From Malurus cyaneus samueli (taxonomy: Eukaryota; Chordata; Aves; Passeriformes; Maluridae): 64,000 nucleotides of DNA. The position numbers were made by a program, and so were the translations under genes. The stretch is taken from NCBI GenBank assembly GCA_009741485.1, contig CM019218.1, forward strand, positions 42,702,681-42,766,680, read 5' to 3'. Positions 14,500-26,900 of this stretch are shown here, piece after piece; position 1 is the stretch's first letter, and each line of letters starts with the position of its first letter. The notes under the pieces were generated by a model. It had not been told where the DNA came from. It saw only the letters and a list, made by a program, of their open reading frames with translations, and made no database searches.

Positions 14500-14660
14500 T
14501 GACAACCAAAAGTGCACTTGCAGCTGGGAAAGCCAAACATACCCTGGGGTGCACCAAGGGAAATGTGGCCAGGGCCAGCAGGTCAAGTGAAGGGATTCTG
14601 CCCCTCCATTCCGTTCTCACAAGACCCCACCTGGAATATGGGGGAGAACAAGGTCCAGCA
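14500..14660 (+). mobile_element. CR1 LINE internal fragment (end of ORF2 region)
   Basis: Matches the region of CR1 that encodes the C-terminal part of the reverse-transcriptase ORF. Diagnostic pieces in order are AAGTGCACTTGCAGC, CCCTGGGGTGCACCAAG, TGGCCAGGGCCAGCAGGTC, GATTCTGCCCCTCC and AGACCCCACCTGGAATATG. The translated trace TRPHLEYG corresponds to the conserved VRPHLEYC block. The copy is truncated at both ends and about 160 bp long. It lies about 240 bp downstream (in CHID1 sense) of coding exon 7. Boundaries are approximate. Confidence 0.85.
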
Positions 14661-14897
14661 CATCACCTCTCCTTGTTAGCTCCTCTATCACATCAAAAAT
14701 TAAGAGGTAGATATGAATGCACATAGTTACCAAGACTATTCACCACAACATGCATGAAGAAAAGTCTACCAATCAAACCCAAATAATTTCTTATTCTATT
14801 AAAGTGCACTGCTTGAAATAAAGTTTTTGAACTTACTGTTTATCAGACAAGAGAGTATTTCTTATCTGGAACTTGCCATCTAAATAGGAATACTCAC

Positions 14898-14990
14898 CCT
14901 GCTGCAACTGCAGGAGGGATGACCAGTATAAGTTTAAGTTGTGCTTCATGCAGAGCTTCAGAAAGGTGAGTGAGCAAGTGAATCAACTCC
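14898..14990 (-). CDS. CHID1: CHID1 coding exon 7 (last one in window)
   Basis: 93 nt, phase 2 to 2. The acceptor is TTCTATTTCAG|GGAGTTG and the donor is GCAGCAGG|GTGAGTATT. With the two bases carried over it encodes TELIHLLTHLSEALHEAQLK then LILVIPPAVAAG, matching human GLIHMLTHLAEALHQARLLALLVIPPAITPG. It follows an 8.9-kb intron. The next expected block (a GTDQ-type sequence leading to an FSLMTYDYS-like strand) was not found on the minus strand of 1-14897. Confidence 0.95.
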
Positions 14991-17900
14991 CTGAAATAGA
15001 AATATACTGTTAGAGGGAAAGGCAGGAAAACTGCTGGTATATATTGACAATAACAAGTAACAGTAGAAATAATTTGAAAAACCGCAGATGGCAAGAGAGA
15101 CAAACACAATTTGTTGCAAATGATCATAGCAAAAAGAACAGTTAGGAAGACTGATTAGTTTTACCCTCTTTAAGCACCAAGAGCACTGCACAGCTCCAGT
15201 CTTAGTTTTACTGGAACTGGTGATCACCTTGACTTTTAAGTTTTTCCTGGTTTTATTTTACTCTAGCTATGCATTGTTAGCATGCAAAACAAGCCAGCAT
15301 ATCTTATCAGAGCAGGTCACCTCTTGAGGTCATTTTTTGTGAAAAGAATTAGATCAATAGAAGAATCAAACACTGTTGTGAAAGAGCAGCTGTTGAAGAG
15401 ATTAAAGTTGTTACTGGGTTGCTACACACAAGAATTTGTGAAGATGCTTTCACAGCAAAACATGCAATGTTTAAGGGATACTTCTGAGGCCTGTGTTTAG
15501 AAACATTTCTTCTGCTGGGTTTTTTCCTGTATAAATAATCTTTTTGTTTCTCAATACATTACCGTATACCTACAAACCGCGTAGCTATAATGTTTGACAA
15601 CATCCTAGCTGAAAACACAATCTTCTGTATGCATCATTTAAATAAAGACTTCCACAAAAGCTGATTTTCATATCCATACTCTAAATATTTCCACAGGAAA
15701 AGAAACTTAAAAATTCTTATGCAAACTTTTTTTAACACTCCTAACTTGAAGGGTTATGTTGACAGAAAATCTTTCAGACTGCCAGAAACAAAGTTTCATG
15801 TTTTTTAAGAGGAATCCAATATTACTTTACATTTGCCCTACAAATATGGCACTTCTGACTGCCTTTCTTAAATAATTTGATTTTTCAGGACTGAGTTAAG
15901 TTTCCTATTTTCAAACTGGCCAGGAGGATCCACAATCACAGTCACATGATATCAGAACAAAACCCTAGATCTGTTTAGGACTATACATAAACCAGAACCA
16001 AAGGGAAAGCAACTTCACCACCCATTCCAGAAGGCTTAGGAATGCTTAAGCTGTAAAGGCAGAATAGACAAAATACATCATCCATGCTGTTTGCTCCACT
16101 TAAACTGGATTAGACCTGAACTCTCAGAAATAACATCTTGGTACTGTCATGCCTTTCAAAGCAGTATAATCCTGGAGATATTTTTTTGAAATCCTTGCTC
16201 TTCTGATATAATGATCCATCACAGTAATTATGCTTGATTTGCACAATGTAGACACTATGCAAAGGTAACCAAGTATTTTCATTTTGCCTGAAATGGTTTG
16301 ATGCCTGATTAAAACTTCCAAGGGCCTATAAAAGCCATTACTCTCAAAATCCTGGCAAACAAACAAAGCACGTTTCATCACTTTCCCAATACCAGAAATA
16401 TTTTGTGTTTACAATTTGAGAGCTGGCTATACTTAACAGCCCGTAACAAAAAACTATCACACACTGCCACCTGTATTTCTCTCCTGGGGGAAGACATGGA
16501 ATTGCAGGAATCAACTTTTGGTCTGTCTGCAGCATGTAATTGTACCTTTCTTGCTCTGGGAAACCAACAGCTTTACCTCCTGTTGGTACCACATGCATTC
16601 CACATTAGTAGTGTCACTATTCAGACAAAACAATTATAGCATAGAAGAATCCTTTTCCGTAGAAACACATTAAAAACCTAAAACACCAACCTAAAAAGAG
16701 ATTTACTGACACCAACATACACATCTATCACACCTCCCACAACATAATCTCATCAAAAACTACAATCAGTATTAAAACTAGGTAAGCAAGCTTTTCCACT
16801 GATTTGTATGTTGTAGCTTAGTGACCTTTTAAACTAATTATGCCCAAACTACACTACAACTCAACCTTTATTACATGTCAGAGATGCTACATATAAGATA
16901 AATTTGACTAAAGAATCAATTCCTCTAGCCTTTAGATTATTCTACAGCATTCATCAGCAAGGATCTCTCTTCTCTGCCTGGCCCCCTTTGTTAGCTATAG
17001 GAGCTTTGAGAATTCTACAGAATGCAAAACGTTTGCTGACTTCCACTATTTATAAGATAGAAGGGATAAAAAGAAGGGCAGGATAGGACAAAAGAACCTA
17101 GCAGAGGTACAGAACAAGATAACACCTTTTTCATGCAGAAACAAGGCTCACTCCCATTTTTCAGAGGCAAAACCTAACCACAAAGGGAGTGACATACGCA
17201 CAAAAGCAGTGACTGCACAAAATAGTCATATTTTGAAACATATAATAGTACAGGAACCCACAACTGTAAACGCAAGACAGAGATTCGTGGCCTGAAAAAG
17301 GGACAGGAGTGCAGTTTGGATTGCTGGTGCACTCAGGACTCTAAAACAGGCTACATCTAAACAGCCACTTCCTACCCTCCCCCCACCAAATTCAATCAGT
17401 ATTGATCTGGCTGAAAAATAATTACCTTCAACCTGAAGGAAGTCAAGAAGAAAAAGGACAGCTGGACAACTGCAGACTTCTGCTCAAGAAACCCAGATTA
17501 ATATCTACTCACTAAGCTGTCAAGCCAGGTTTCTGGGCCATGAACACTTTCTGGCAAATCAGGCAGGATTAATGGCTGAATACTTAATTTAGACTCATTT
17601 CCATGTGCTGACCAAGACAGATTAAGTAAATCAAATGTGCACTCTTCCCTCTCCCCCAAAGAGCAATAGAAGAATGTTCATTTATTGTACCATAAATTAA
17701 AAATTTACTGTGTCCCAACAGTGCTTTCTAGTGTTTTAAACACAATATTCTCCCATGTTACCATTGGCAATTTTGAAAGAAAAGCTACTAACATTTTGAA
17801 CATTATAATGAGGTACAGAAAAGTAGGAATAGAATCAATCTTTCTAAAAAAGCTTCATTAAATATTTACCAGACACTTCTCTATAGTCAAGTTTAACTTC

Positions 17901-20900
17901 AGAGTAGCTATGAAAATATTGGCAGCTTTAATATTCTATGTTGAGCTAAGTGAGATCTACTTAATTCATACTATTTCTGGCCTTCTCTTACTACTACTAT
18001 TTGGTAGGTAAATTTTCCAAGTTTATGATTTCAAAGTACCTCGTCCCCTAAAGCATGCAGACCTTCAAATTTTCATCACCCAAAGTTTCTGAAAAGCTTA
18101 TTTTTACAGAAATCACTTTTTCCAGCATGGTAGATCTACTGTGTTTTGCACACTCTGGAGAACAGTTTACTTCAGCGCCCAAGTGTGGGCTGTAGATGCA
18201 TTTGAAAAGCCTTGCAGGAGACATGAAAGGTTGTTAAACCCTTCCCTTCAGGTGCATCACCCTTTAGAGCTCTGCAACTTTCCAACTTCAGTCATCTTTT
18301 TGAAGAAATTGGGAGTCAGTACTCCCTAAAATTTATACCTTGTCAAGAAAATTGGACAAAATAAAGCTGCCTACTTGAAGAAATTGCCCTTTTCTGCCAT
18401 TTCATTGCCTACTTAATACCAAGAGACTGGAGTGAATTATAGCAAATCTTTGATTAATAGATTAATTTTTCAGGGACTAACATGAAGGATACAACTGCCA
18501 GAAAAGTTTTTTTCTCCTATACTCCTACCAACATTAATAAGTTGCCTGAAGGTCATCTTCTGCATAGAGTGACATAAAAACCACGTTTTTCAGATTGTTT
18601 CTGTGTGATGGCAGTGCCATCTATCAAGTAATGCTGGATTGTTCAGAATACTGTGTGCATTTTTATGTAATCTGTGAGAGTCTTACAAGTATATTATGCC
18701 TTTTTCACAACACACCCAGGTCTCTGGAGAAAAGAAAACCCATCCAGAAAACCCACAACTGAGATTAGTAAGTGAGACATGGACTTGTCTAGCTGTTAAC
18801 TAAATAAGCAGGAGAGCTTTTGCTTGCTCAGGTTTCTCAATATTTATACCATGTACATTTCGAAACTTAAATGCCACAGGACAGACAACTTGGAATATTT
18901 TATTGCAAAATTAGGCAAGGAAGTTTTAGAAAACAAAAGACAATTACTTAAGAAGCACATTTAAACTATACAAAGCAGCAAAACAGATTAGAATTGAGGT
19001 ATCATCTGCATAAGATCTCTCAGCTCACTTAGATTTTTATTACGAGACTACTTTTCTATGTGTTATGGTAAAAAATGGGTAGTTGAACACTTGTTCACTG
19101 TGCAGTGATTGCTAGCATGAAAGGAAGCAGCATCAGTTAGATGCAGTCTTTCATCTCACATTAAATTTGATGCCACTGTGATTTGTACGTTAACTGTTCT
19201 ATTCCCAGAGAACACAGGGAAGAAGTTGTACCAGTGCTATAGAGGGTACTTCAAAGTATCTCTGTTAGACATCTGTAAGAGCCTGAAGTGCCCAAAACCA
19301 GGTTCACGCAACATGTACAAGACAATTCAGGTTCTTCAGATGGAACAAGTGTTATTTCTAAAATTAGGAACGTGAACACAAGAACTTAATGCGATTTTAT
19401 ACATGTGAAAGCATACAAAGCACACATGAAAGCATTGCTGTGTACTACTCGAGACACCAAGGCTCCCACATGGACAGCCAGAGAAGAGGCTGCTCAGGAT
19501 ATCTAACATGAAAGCAGGCAGATACAATATTTAGGCACATAATTCTCTTACAAAAATTGATAATTTTGATAAAAACAACATTTAATGAATATGCAAAATA
19601 AAGCAGTGCGAAGGATTTCTATAACTTAAAACTTTAGTCCGCTAGGCATTACAGAACAATTCTATAACCCCAAACCAGAATGATTGGAAATTTTTTTGTT
19701 TTTGAAAAAACCCAAACCAGATTAAGTCTGTTCTGCTTGAGACATAAAACAGAAGATACTTAATGAGCCTGAAACCACAGGATTTCATGTTTTAGTGGAT
19801 GCCAGTAACATGACTTCTTAGCAACACTTCACCTCATCTATGATACCAGCTAGAATAAACAGGAAACTGAAGACTCTTCTTAGATAGCTCCTTGGGCCAT
19901 GAAGGAAGAATTTTCACCCATTTCCAGTTGAATTCAATACCCAAAAAATAAAGGTGTTCTAGAAACATAGAAAAGGGCTGGCAGAGGAATGTCTAAATTT
20001 ACCTAATATAAAAAACGCTCAGTAATCACAGGTTCTTTAAAGAGGCTTGTCACAGGATTTATGTTACAGAAGAGCTAGCTTGCACGGTTACCCTGGTACA
20101 TGAAGATTCTTACATAATTTAAACATCACAAAGTTTTTAGGCAATTTTCAAGCCCCAACATCAAGACACTAGAAAGAGCATGTGTTATGAAAATGTCCAT
20201 CCAATATTCAGGTTCAATTATTGAAAACAGGTATCTCATGGATGACACTTGCTCAGCTGAGGTCAACAGAGAAGTGACCTTCAGATGCAATTAATCCAGC
20301 TTTCCAATATATGAATTCTGATATATTTTTAAATCATAGCCCAATTTACTGGGGAGTTAGGATGCTAATTCGAGTCTTTCAGAACTTTTGCGGACTCACC
20401 TGCTTCTGTATGCACTCTGCTAGAAAGTATCACTGCACACAATCTTTACAAAGTGGATACTGATTTAGTAGCTGAAACACATATGAGGCAAAAAACGTTC
20501 CATAAGCAAATTCCCCTGTAGTCATTCTAAGCTGGATAAAGAAACCTTTGATATATCAAGTGTTCCTGCACCACTAAGGCAGGGCACTGGATGAGATTAC
20601 ACATCTTTTCTATAACACAGTTAAAAACATGACAGCTTCCATAGCTTTCCCCTCAACATAGATATATTAAATATATAGAATAATTAAGTGCCATTTACAA
20701 ATTTAACAGCTAGGTACCCACTTAATTTAAATTTTGAAAAATAAAAACCATAATGATTTTCTGTGAAATACTTTTCCCTAGACTGACACCACTGCTCTAA
20801 CATTTCATAAGGAAAGCTGGCAGCTGCAGCATATTCCTGTATATTTTTATGTACCTGTGTTGAGTTTCAACAACCTGTTGCTAACTGTTGCTTATGTGAG

Positions 20901-23900
20901 ACTAATCCTTGCAGGTGAGGATGAAAAAAAAGATTTTTTAAATTTTATTTTTAAATGAAAACATGTTCACTTTAACATTAATAAACTGCATTAGTTACCG
21001 GGGTCTCCTTGTATTATCAGACTGCTCTGATAGTAGTTTGAAGGCAAAATATCTGTTTCCAGGAGCATCATTATGACCTTTTGTCCCTTTACCTGGAAGT
21101 AGGTTAAGCTTCTACCAGGTGTTTGACCTTGAAGGATGTGAATCAGGAAAGCCTACACTGCACCTAACAGCTAGGACAGATGCCTTATTTGGAGCATACA
21201 CAAATACCATCCTACAAACACTTCACCTCTCCAGAGGATAAGGGTTCATCTCTCTGCTGACACCTCCTGTGTCACTCTTCCGAGGTTAAGAACGTGTTTT
21301 ACTACTGGGGTTTGTCACTTTCCAAAGGCGCCATCTGAAGGAAGAGCAGGTGTGAATCGCGTTACAATACTGCCACGCTGTGGGCTAAAGGAAGCATTGC
21401 GCTGCTCCAACTCCTCCGACAGACAAACGAAGCGAAAAACTACCCATGCTTACCCATTTATGAGAAATAACCCTGCTCTGCTACTCAAAATAAAATTAAC
21501 TGATTCCAAAGTAACAGCACTCAAAGTGCAGTAAAAATACAGGCTAGCCAAGGTGATCGTTTCACTTAATTCTGCCCCTTAAGAACTGGTCAAATAAGTG
21601 GTTCACTTCAAAAAACATTATTAGGGAAAATCTCATGGGCACTGGTTAGCCAAGCCATCAAGTTTTAAAGCAAGTGATAGGCAAACACAATTTCAAAATG
21701 AAGACACTGGTCCCACAACTTAGAAGCATCATGAGATAAAATTTCCACGTAATCATGTGAGCCTACTACATTCACAAAACAGCTGTTACTGCACACTGAG
21801 GCCAGCTTCAGCTTTCTGTCTAAACTGGCATCATCCAGAATGCTGCAAGCCCAACCCAAGATATCGTGCAACTTAAACCCCCAACCATTTCTAGGGAAGT
21901 AGCAATTAAAGGAGGAAAAACCTACTGACAAGTTTCCAATAAAGCACCTAGTTCGGGTCTCAAAATGAAGGAAAATCTCCAGAGGCTCCTAACTTCTGTT
22001 TCTATTTATTCTTTTCTGCCAAACAATCTCACATTTTAGGTTAGGCTAATCCTAAAGTGTTGTTTATAGGGGATCATATATGATCAAACATTACCAACTC
22101 AGAGAAAAGGATCTAGTTACCATTGCACTGTATGAGAATAACCCTTTCCTTTTTGGAAGTTATGGAAAATCCTTCTCATTCCTTTCTATCAATAACAGAG
22201 AGTGAATATTTAAGTGGTGCTTCACCAAATAACACTCAGGTAATTGAAAGCTAAAGCAAATGAAGAGCAGTACGTCCTTTAGTACAAACAGTTTTTATCA
22301 CACCTGTCCCTATAGTGTGCTTCTGGACAAACTGTCCAGCACACAACTGGATAAACAGATCGTATTTAGAGGGAGGGGCAAGCACTGATCTCTTCTCTCT
22401 GGTGACAGGGACAGCACGCGAGGGAATGGCCTGAAGTTATGGCAGGGGAGTTTTAGGGTGGATGTTAAGAAAAGGTTCTTCACCCATTAAGAAGAACCTT
22501 TTTCAATGTTTAGGGACTGAAACAAGCTCCCCAGGGAAGTGGTCCAAGCACCATGCCTGATAAGAGTTCAGAAAGCATTTGGACAACACACTTGAGCACA
22601 TGGTGTGACTCTTGGGGATGGTGGTGTGCAGGGAGGGGAGTTAGGACTTGAGTCCAACTCAGCATATTCTGTGATCCTGTGAAATAACACTGTTTTAAAC
22701 CAACATTACTCCTGGCAGAGAGCAATATTTTTACCATGCCACAAATAAACTCACCCTGGAACTAACAGAAAAGTATGCTTTGCTCATGTGTTTCATTTGC
22801 AATATAGCACTTTCATACCAGTGTGTTTAAAATGATCTTCAGTGAGTCTTAAAATGACAGTTACACAGTCTGTCTTATACTTGTGCTAACTACTAGGAAA
22901 CCATCAATTTTACTTAAATACAGTAAACACGGTAAATAAAATGACCACTACCACCCACTTCTGACTGGCAGTTACTAATTGCTTCAATCACCTTCTTGGC
23001 TGCCCTATGAAGATACCGCACTAGGCTCAGAGCTCAGTATATGGAACAGCTCTTAGGAGCACCTGATAAATTATGTAATTATAAGCAAGTGCATATAGCT
23101 TAATGATTACTCACTGCAGTGCAAATGATGGAGCCCTTGACAAAGCTACAAAGATCCTGCAGTTTCAGCTTTTTGTTCCCAAGTGTTAATTTTACAATAG
23201 AACTGTTAACAGTACACTCAGTTTGAGAAGCAACTAATATGTGCCATTAGTCATCAGCATTTGTCCTAAAGAATAACCTGAAATAACCATGCTTGAAAGG
23301 TGAAAGTCTTCCATAAAGAAATCTACATTCTGTACAGCTTTCTTTAAGCTATTTTCCCCCAGACATTTTAGGCAACAGAGATCTGGTAGAAATGTGCTTT
23401 AGAAATGGATGCCTGAAAGTCTTCCGATTCCTGCACTGAATCATTAATCTCACCACTATATTCTGCCTTTTCCTCATGAAGCAGAAGTTTCGTGTTTGTC
23501 TTAAGTCTTGAAAGCATGACACTGTTCAAAGCCTCATCCAGCAACCCAAACGAAACAATGTTATGATAAAGCCACGTGTGAATGTGCAGCTGAGGTACCC
23601 TCTTCATCCTTGTACAACTGTTACACCATGCAAAACCAAAGTATGAAAGACTAATGTGACCTGCTACACCCACTACGAAGATTATTATGTAATCCTTGAT
23701 CTCATGTAGAGTGAGGTAAACCCTTCTACTTCATTGTAAGATAACCAGAACAACTTTTACTTGCTCCAGAATGAAATGTATTTATTTATAAAGACATATT
23801 GAAATCAACACGGACAAATTAAAATGATGCTTTGAAAGAGCTGGTTTTTAGGGTTTGCATCCTAGAGATTTGTACTCACGTTTGCTTTTGATTTCCCAGC

Positions 23901-26900
23901 TGACTCCAAACTTCAACTACAAAACCATCAAAATTTTCATTCTAAATGAAGAGAATTGTCAAAAATACAGAGTTAATGATCATACTTTTCTTTTTCTATG
24001 TACTATCATAGATTGAACGTGCTTTATTCTTATACCAGCTTCATCTTTAACACAGCATTTCATGAAGAAGTCCAAGAGAAGCACAAATAATCAAACAAAT
24101 TTGCAAAAGTTGAAAATCTCCATCAGTTATCCATGACATCTACTTTTACAGAATAAACCAACACTGGCTTAGGAAAATTCAGACACTAACAAAAGTTAGT
24201 TCTTAAGCAAATAATTGGACACACTTTTAATTGTACAGTGGGGAAAAGAACTCATTATCTCTTGAGTCGAAAGATGTAAATACTAACTTGCCATAGACAT
24301 CATACCAAATATCTCCCACAATTAGTCTGTCTTTTGATAATTTATGCTTAGCATGATCAAGGATACTGTTGTACTTGAGTTGACCTCCTTAAGAGGTCAA
24401 TTATTACTGAAGACATAAAATTGATCTAATAGTTACACATTTTAAGAAACTACTCAGTTTAGGTCTAAATCCAACTTCCTCTAGAACACTGTTAAGATTT
24501 CTTTACATCATGTAGCATGTGAGAACTCTTATTCTGATGATAATTAAGCAGGCTGCCATGAATCAACCACTAACGTTGAATGTCTTCTGGGTTCAACTTG
24601 TCTAGTCCCACACATGCACAGCTCTAAAGCCATTCAGTAAGGGGCTGACCAGAAAATGTTAGAAAAAATCCTCCTCTCCTTTCCCTAGTCTCTTAACATT
24701 TTGAGGAAGCTGGCTGTTCAGACCTGAGCAAAACTGTTCATTAACACATATCCAGTAAGCTATTCATAGCATTAAAAGCACTCCTTAGCTATACCACACT
24801 TGAATGTACTCCTGTATAAAAACAGCAACCATTGCACCCATGACCCTTTTCTACCTATCATAAAATACCACTAAGCACCGAGCCACTGACCAATAATTAT
24901 GCTTTTAACAGAAATGTAAAAGAAATTTAAAGGAGGCAAAAGTCACCAGTACAGCTGCCAGTGATAACAAGGTTATGTCAATCAGACTGATGCAGTCTCA
25001 TGTTAGTCTTGCACTTAAGTGTTGCTACACTTCACAATTACAGGAATTGGACACATACTAAGACAGACTATTAAGAATGCTGCCTGATTATTGTTTTGAG
25101 CAAATTTATTTTTATTTTAGTCTAGAAATGAGAAGACATCTATTACAAGAGGAATCAAGTATCATCTCACACTATTTTATAAGCATCGTAAATAGTCTTT
25201 TTACCTTGGCTAGCAGAACCATGTTCTTGGAAAGCTCCTCTATCTCATCTTCACTGCCAAAAACACTGTCAAAGTCTTGGTAAGTCCAGCCATCAAACAA
25301 AATTCGAGGCACTATCAGACAAAGTTGTCACAGTAGTGAAAATTAAGAACTTATTCTTAATTATTAACTTATTCTTAATTATTCTTAAACTGGAATGTTT
25401 CTGCAGAAATAGAATACAGCAGATACAAGCAGAGATGACACTAAACATATCCCATGACTAGGATCATTACTCTTTCACTCTGACCAACATCAGAAGAAGA
25501 CCATTCTTCTTCATTTTAGGTTTAGTTAATGGTCAGCACTGACACAAGTTTTAAGAGAAGACACCTTCATTTGACTGAACAATCATAACTGAACTACCAA
25601 GGGCCTCAAGTAGAGTCTTAAAACAGCAACAACACCAGACACCAATCTTTAAGTTGGCATCTCTTCTACTACAATAATGAGGTAGAAAAGATCACCTCAA
25701 ACTCTAATTTACTTCATACATAGCCCTATATCACTTCACTCTCCTACTCATCTCAAGGCCCCATGACAAATTTTTACTTTTGGAAAGCTTGGACACTTCA
25801 GCTTGTGTAATTCCCTTTTATAAAAACACAAAACATTAAAAACATAGAGAGGAAAACTGCTGTTGAAAAAGTCGACAATCATGCCCACAGGAAAAGCCAA
25901 TGAATTTTATGGAGCTCTGTCTAAGCCCTTTCTAAATACCAAGGTTGTGAAAGAGTGTTTTAGAAGAGTATAGAGATTTCAAAGGCTTTAACCTCAGGCA
26001 GCTAAAGTACGCTAAAATATCTGACTGAGCATTCAATTTTTCTAATGCATTTCAAATTTCATACTTCCTTCTGAATCAAGAAGCATTTCACAGTTCCCCA
26101 GAATTCTTGCTATAGACAAATATAAGAAGTCTAGCACAATAGAATCTCTACAGCAATGTTTGCCATTTTCCCTAAAGACATACACTGCAGCACATCCCAC
26201 GAGTTCCTAGCTTCAAGGGCAGAAGAAACAAAGCAGGACTTTCCTACTATCGTGCAGAAAACTCTGACTGACTCAGATTGGGATTTTTTTTTCTTTTTAA
26301 CTACACAGAACTCCAAGCAACAAGTTTGAAGACTTCTTTCCCCAGGGAGGCATCCAATGTTATATACAAGTAGCCCTCCAGGGAGGGGCCTGCAACCCAG
26401 GATTTATTCAGGGACAAGAAGTTAAGACAAAACATTAAGGCATCAAAAGAGTCAACACTTCAGTTACTTAACTATCTGTAGTTAACTGCTTTTATTTTTC
26501 TTCTCAGACATCTTCCTTAATACAACTGTGCTAAGGTAATCTCTCTTCCTCTCATACAGACCTGGAAGAAAGCCTTCCTTTCCTCTCCTAGCAGCTAAAG
26601 AAGATAAAAAGCAAGCAAACAAACACAAACCAGAGGCACACCTATTTTGATGTTCTTGGAGGTTTTTCTGACATCTTTCATCCAGCCTGTCAAAGAGTAT
26701 CAAGCAAGACAACTGTTAAAATATAAATGATGTTGACAATGACAACAGATTTTCAAGCGTTCTTCAAATGATGTTGAATAGTTTCACTATACATTTCTTC
26801 CTGCCACAGACTACCAGCTCATAATCCACCCAAACATCCTGTGATGCACAGAATCTGAAGCCATTAACATGCACCACAGGACAGACCACATTGCACTAGG

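Larger units (their letters stand above)
1..14897 (-). other. CHID1: CHID1 intron (3' part of gene beyond left edge)
   Basis: No CHID1 exon could be recognised here on the minus strand. I looked for reverse-complement signatures of the expected C-terminal blocks (FSLMTYDYS, WVRACVQ, LLGLNFYGMD, SIWELGQGLDYFYDLL) and for paired splice sites around open frames. The stretch is AT-rich intronic sequence. It holds CR1 fragments at 70-302 and 14500-14660, a GC-rich island at about 500-950, a CA microsatellite, an AAAT repeat, and short T and A runs. A short diverged exon could have been overlooked. Confidence 0.6.
14991..23879 (-). other. CHID1: CHID1 intron (8.9 kb)
   Basis: Large intron between coding exons 6 and 7 of CHID1. 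Apart from the CR1 copy at 22372-22682, I recognise nothing in it: no tRNA, snoRNA or additional exon, and the short open frames on both strands are non-conserved noise. Confidence 0.8.

Noticed and set aside
14484..14726. 80-codon open frame with a trace of CR1 reverse-transcriptase similarity
   Set aside because: It is a short truncated fragment of an old CR1 copy running into unrelated sequence; not a functional gene.
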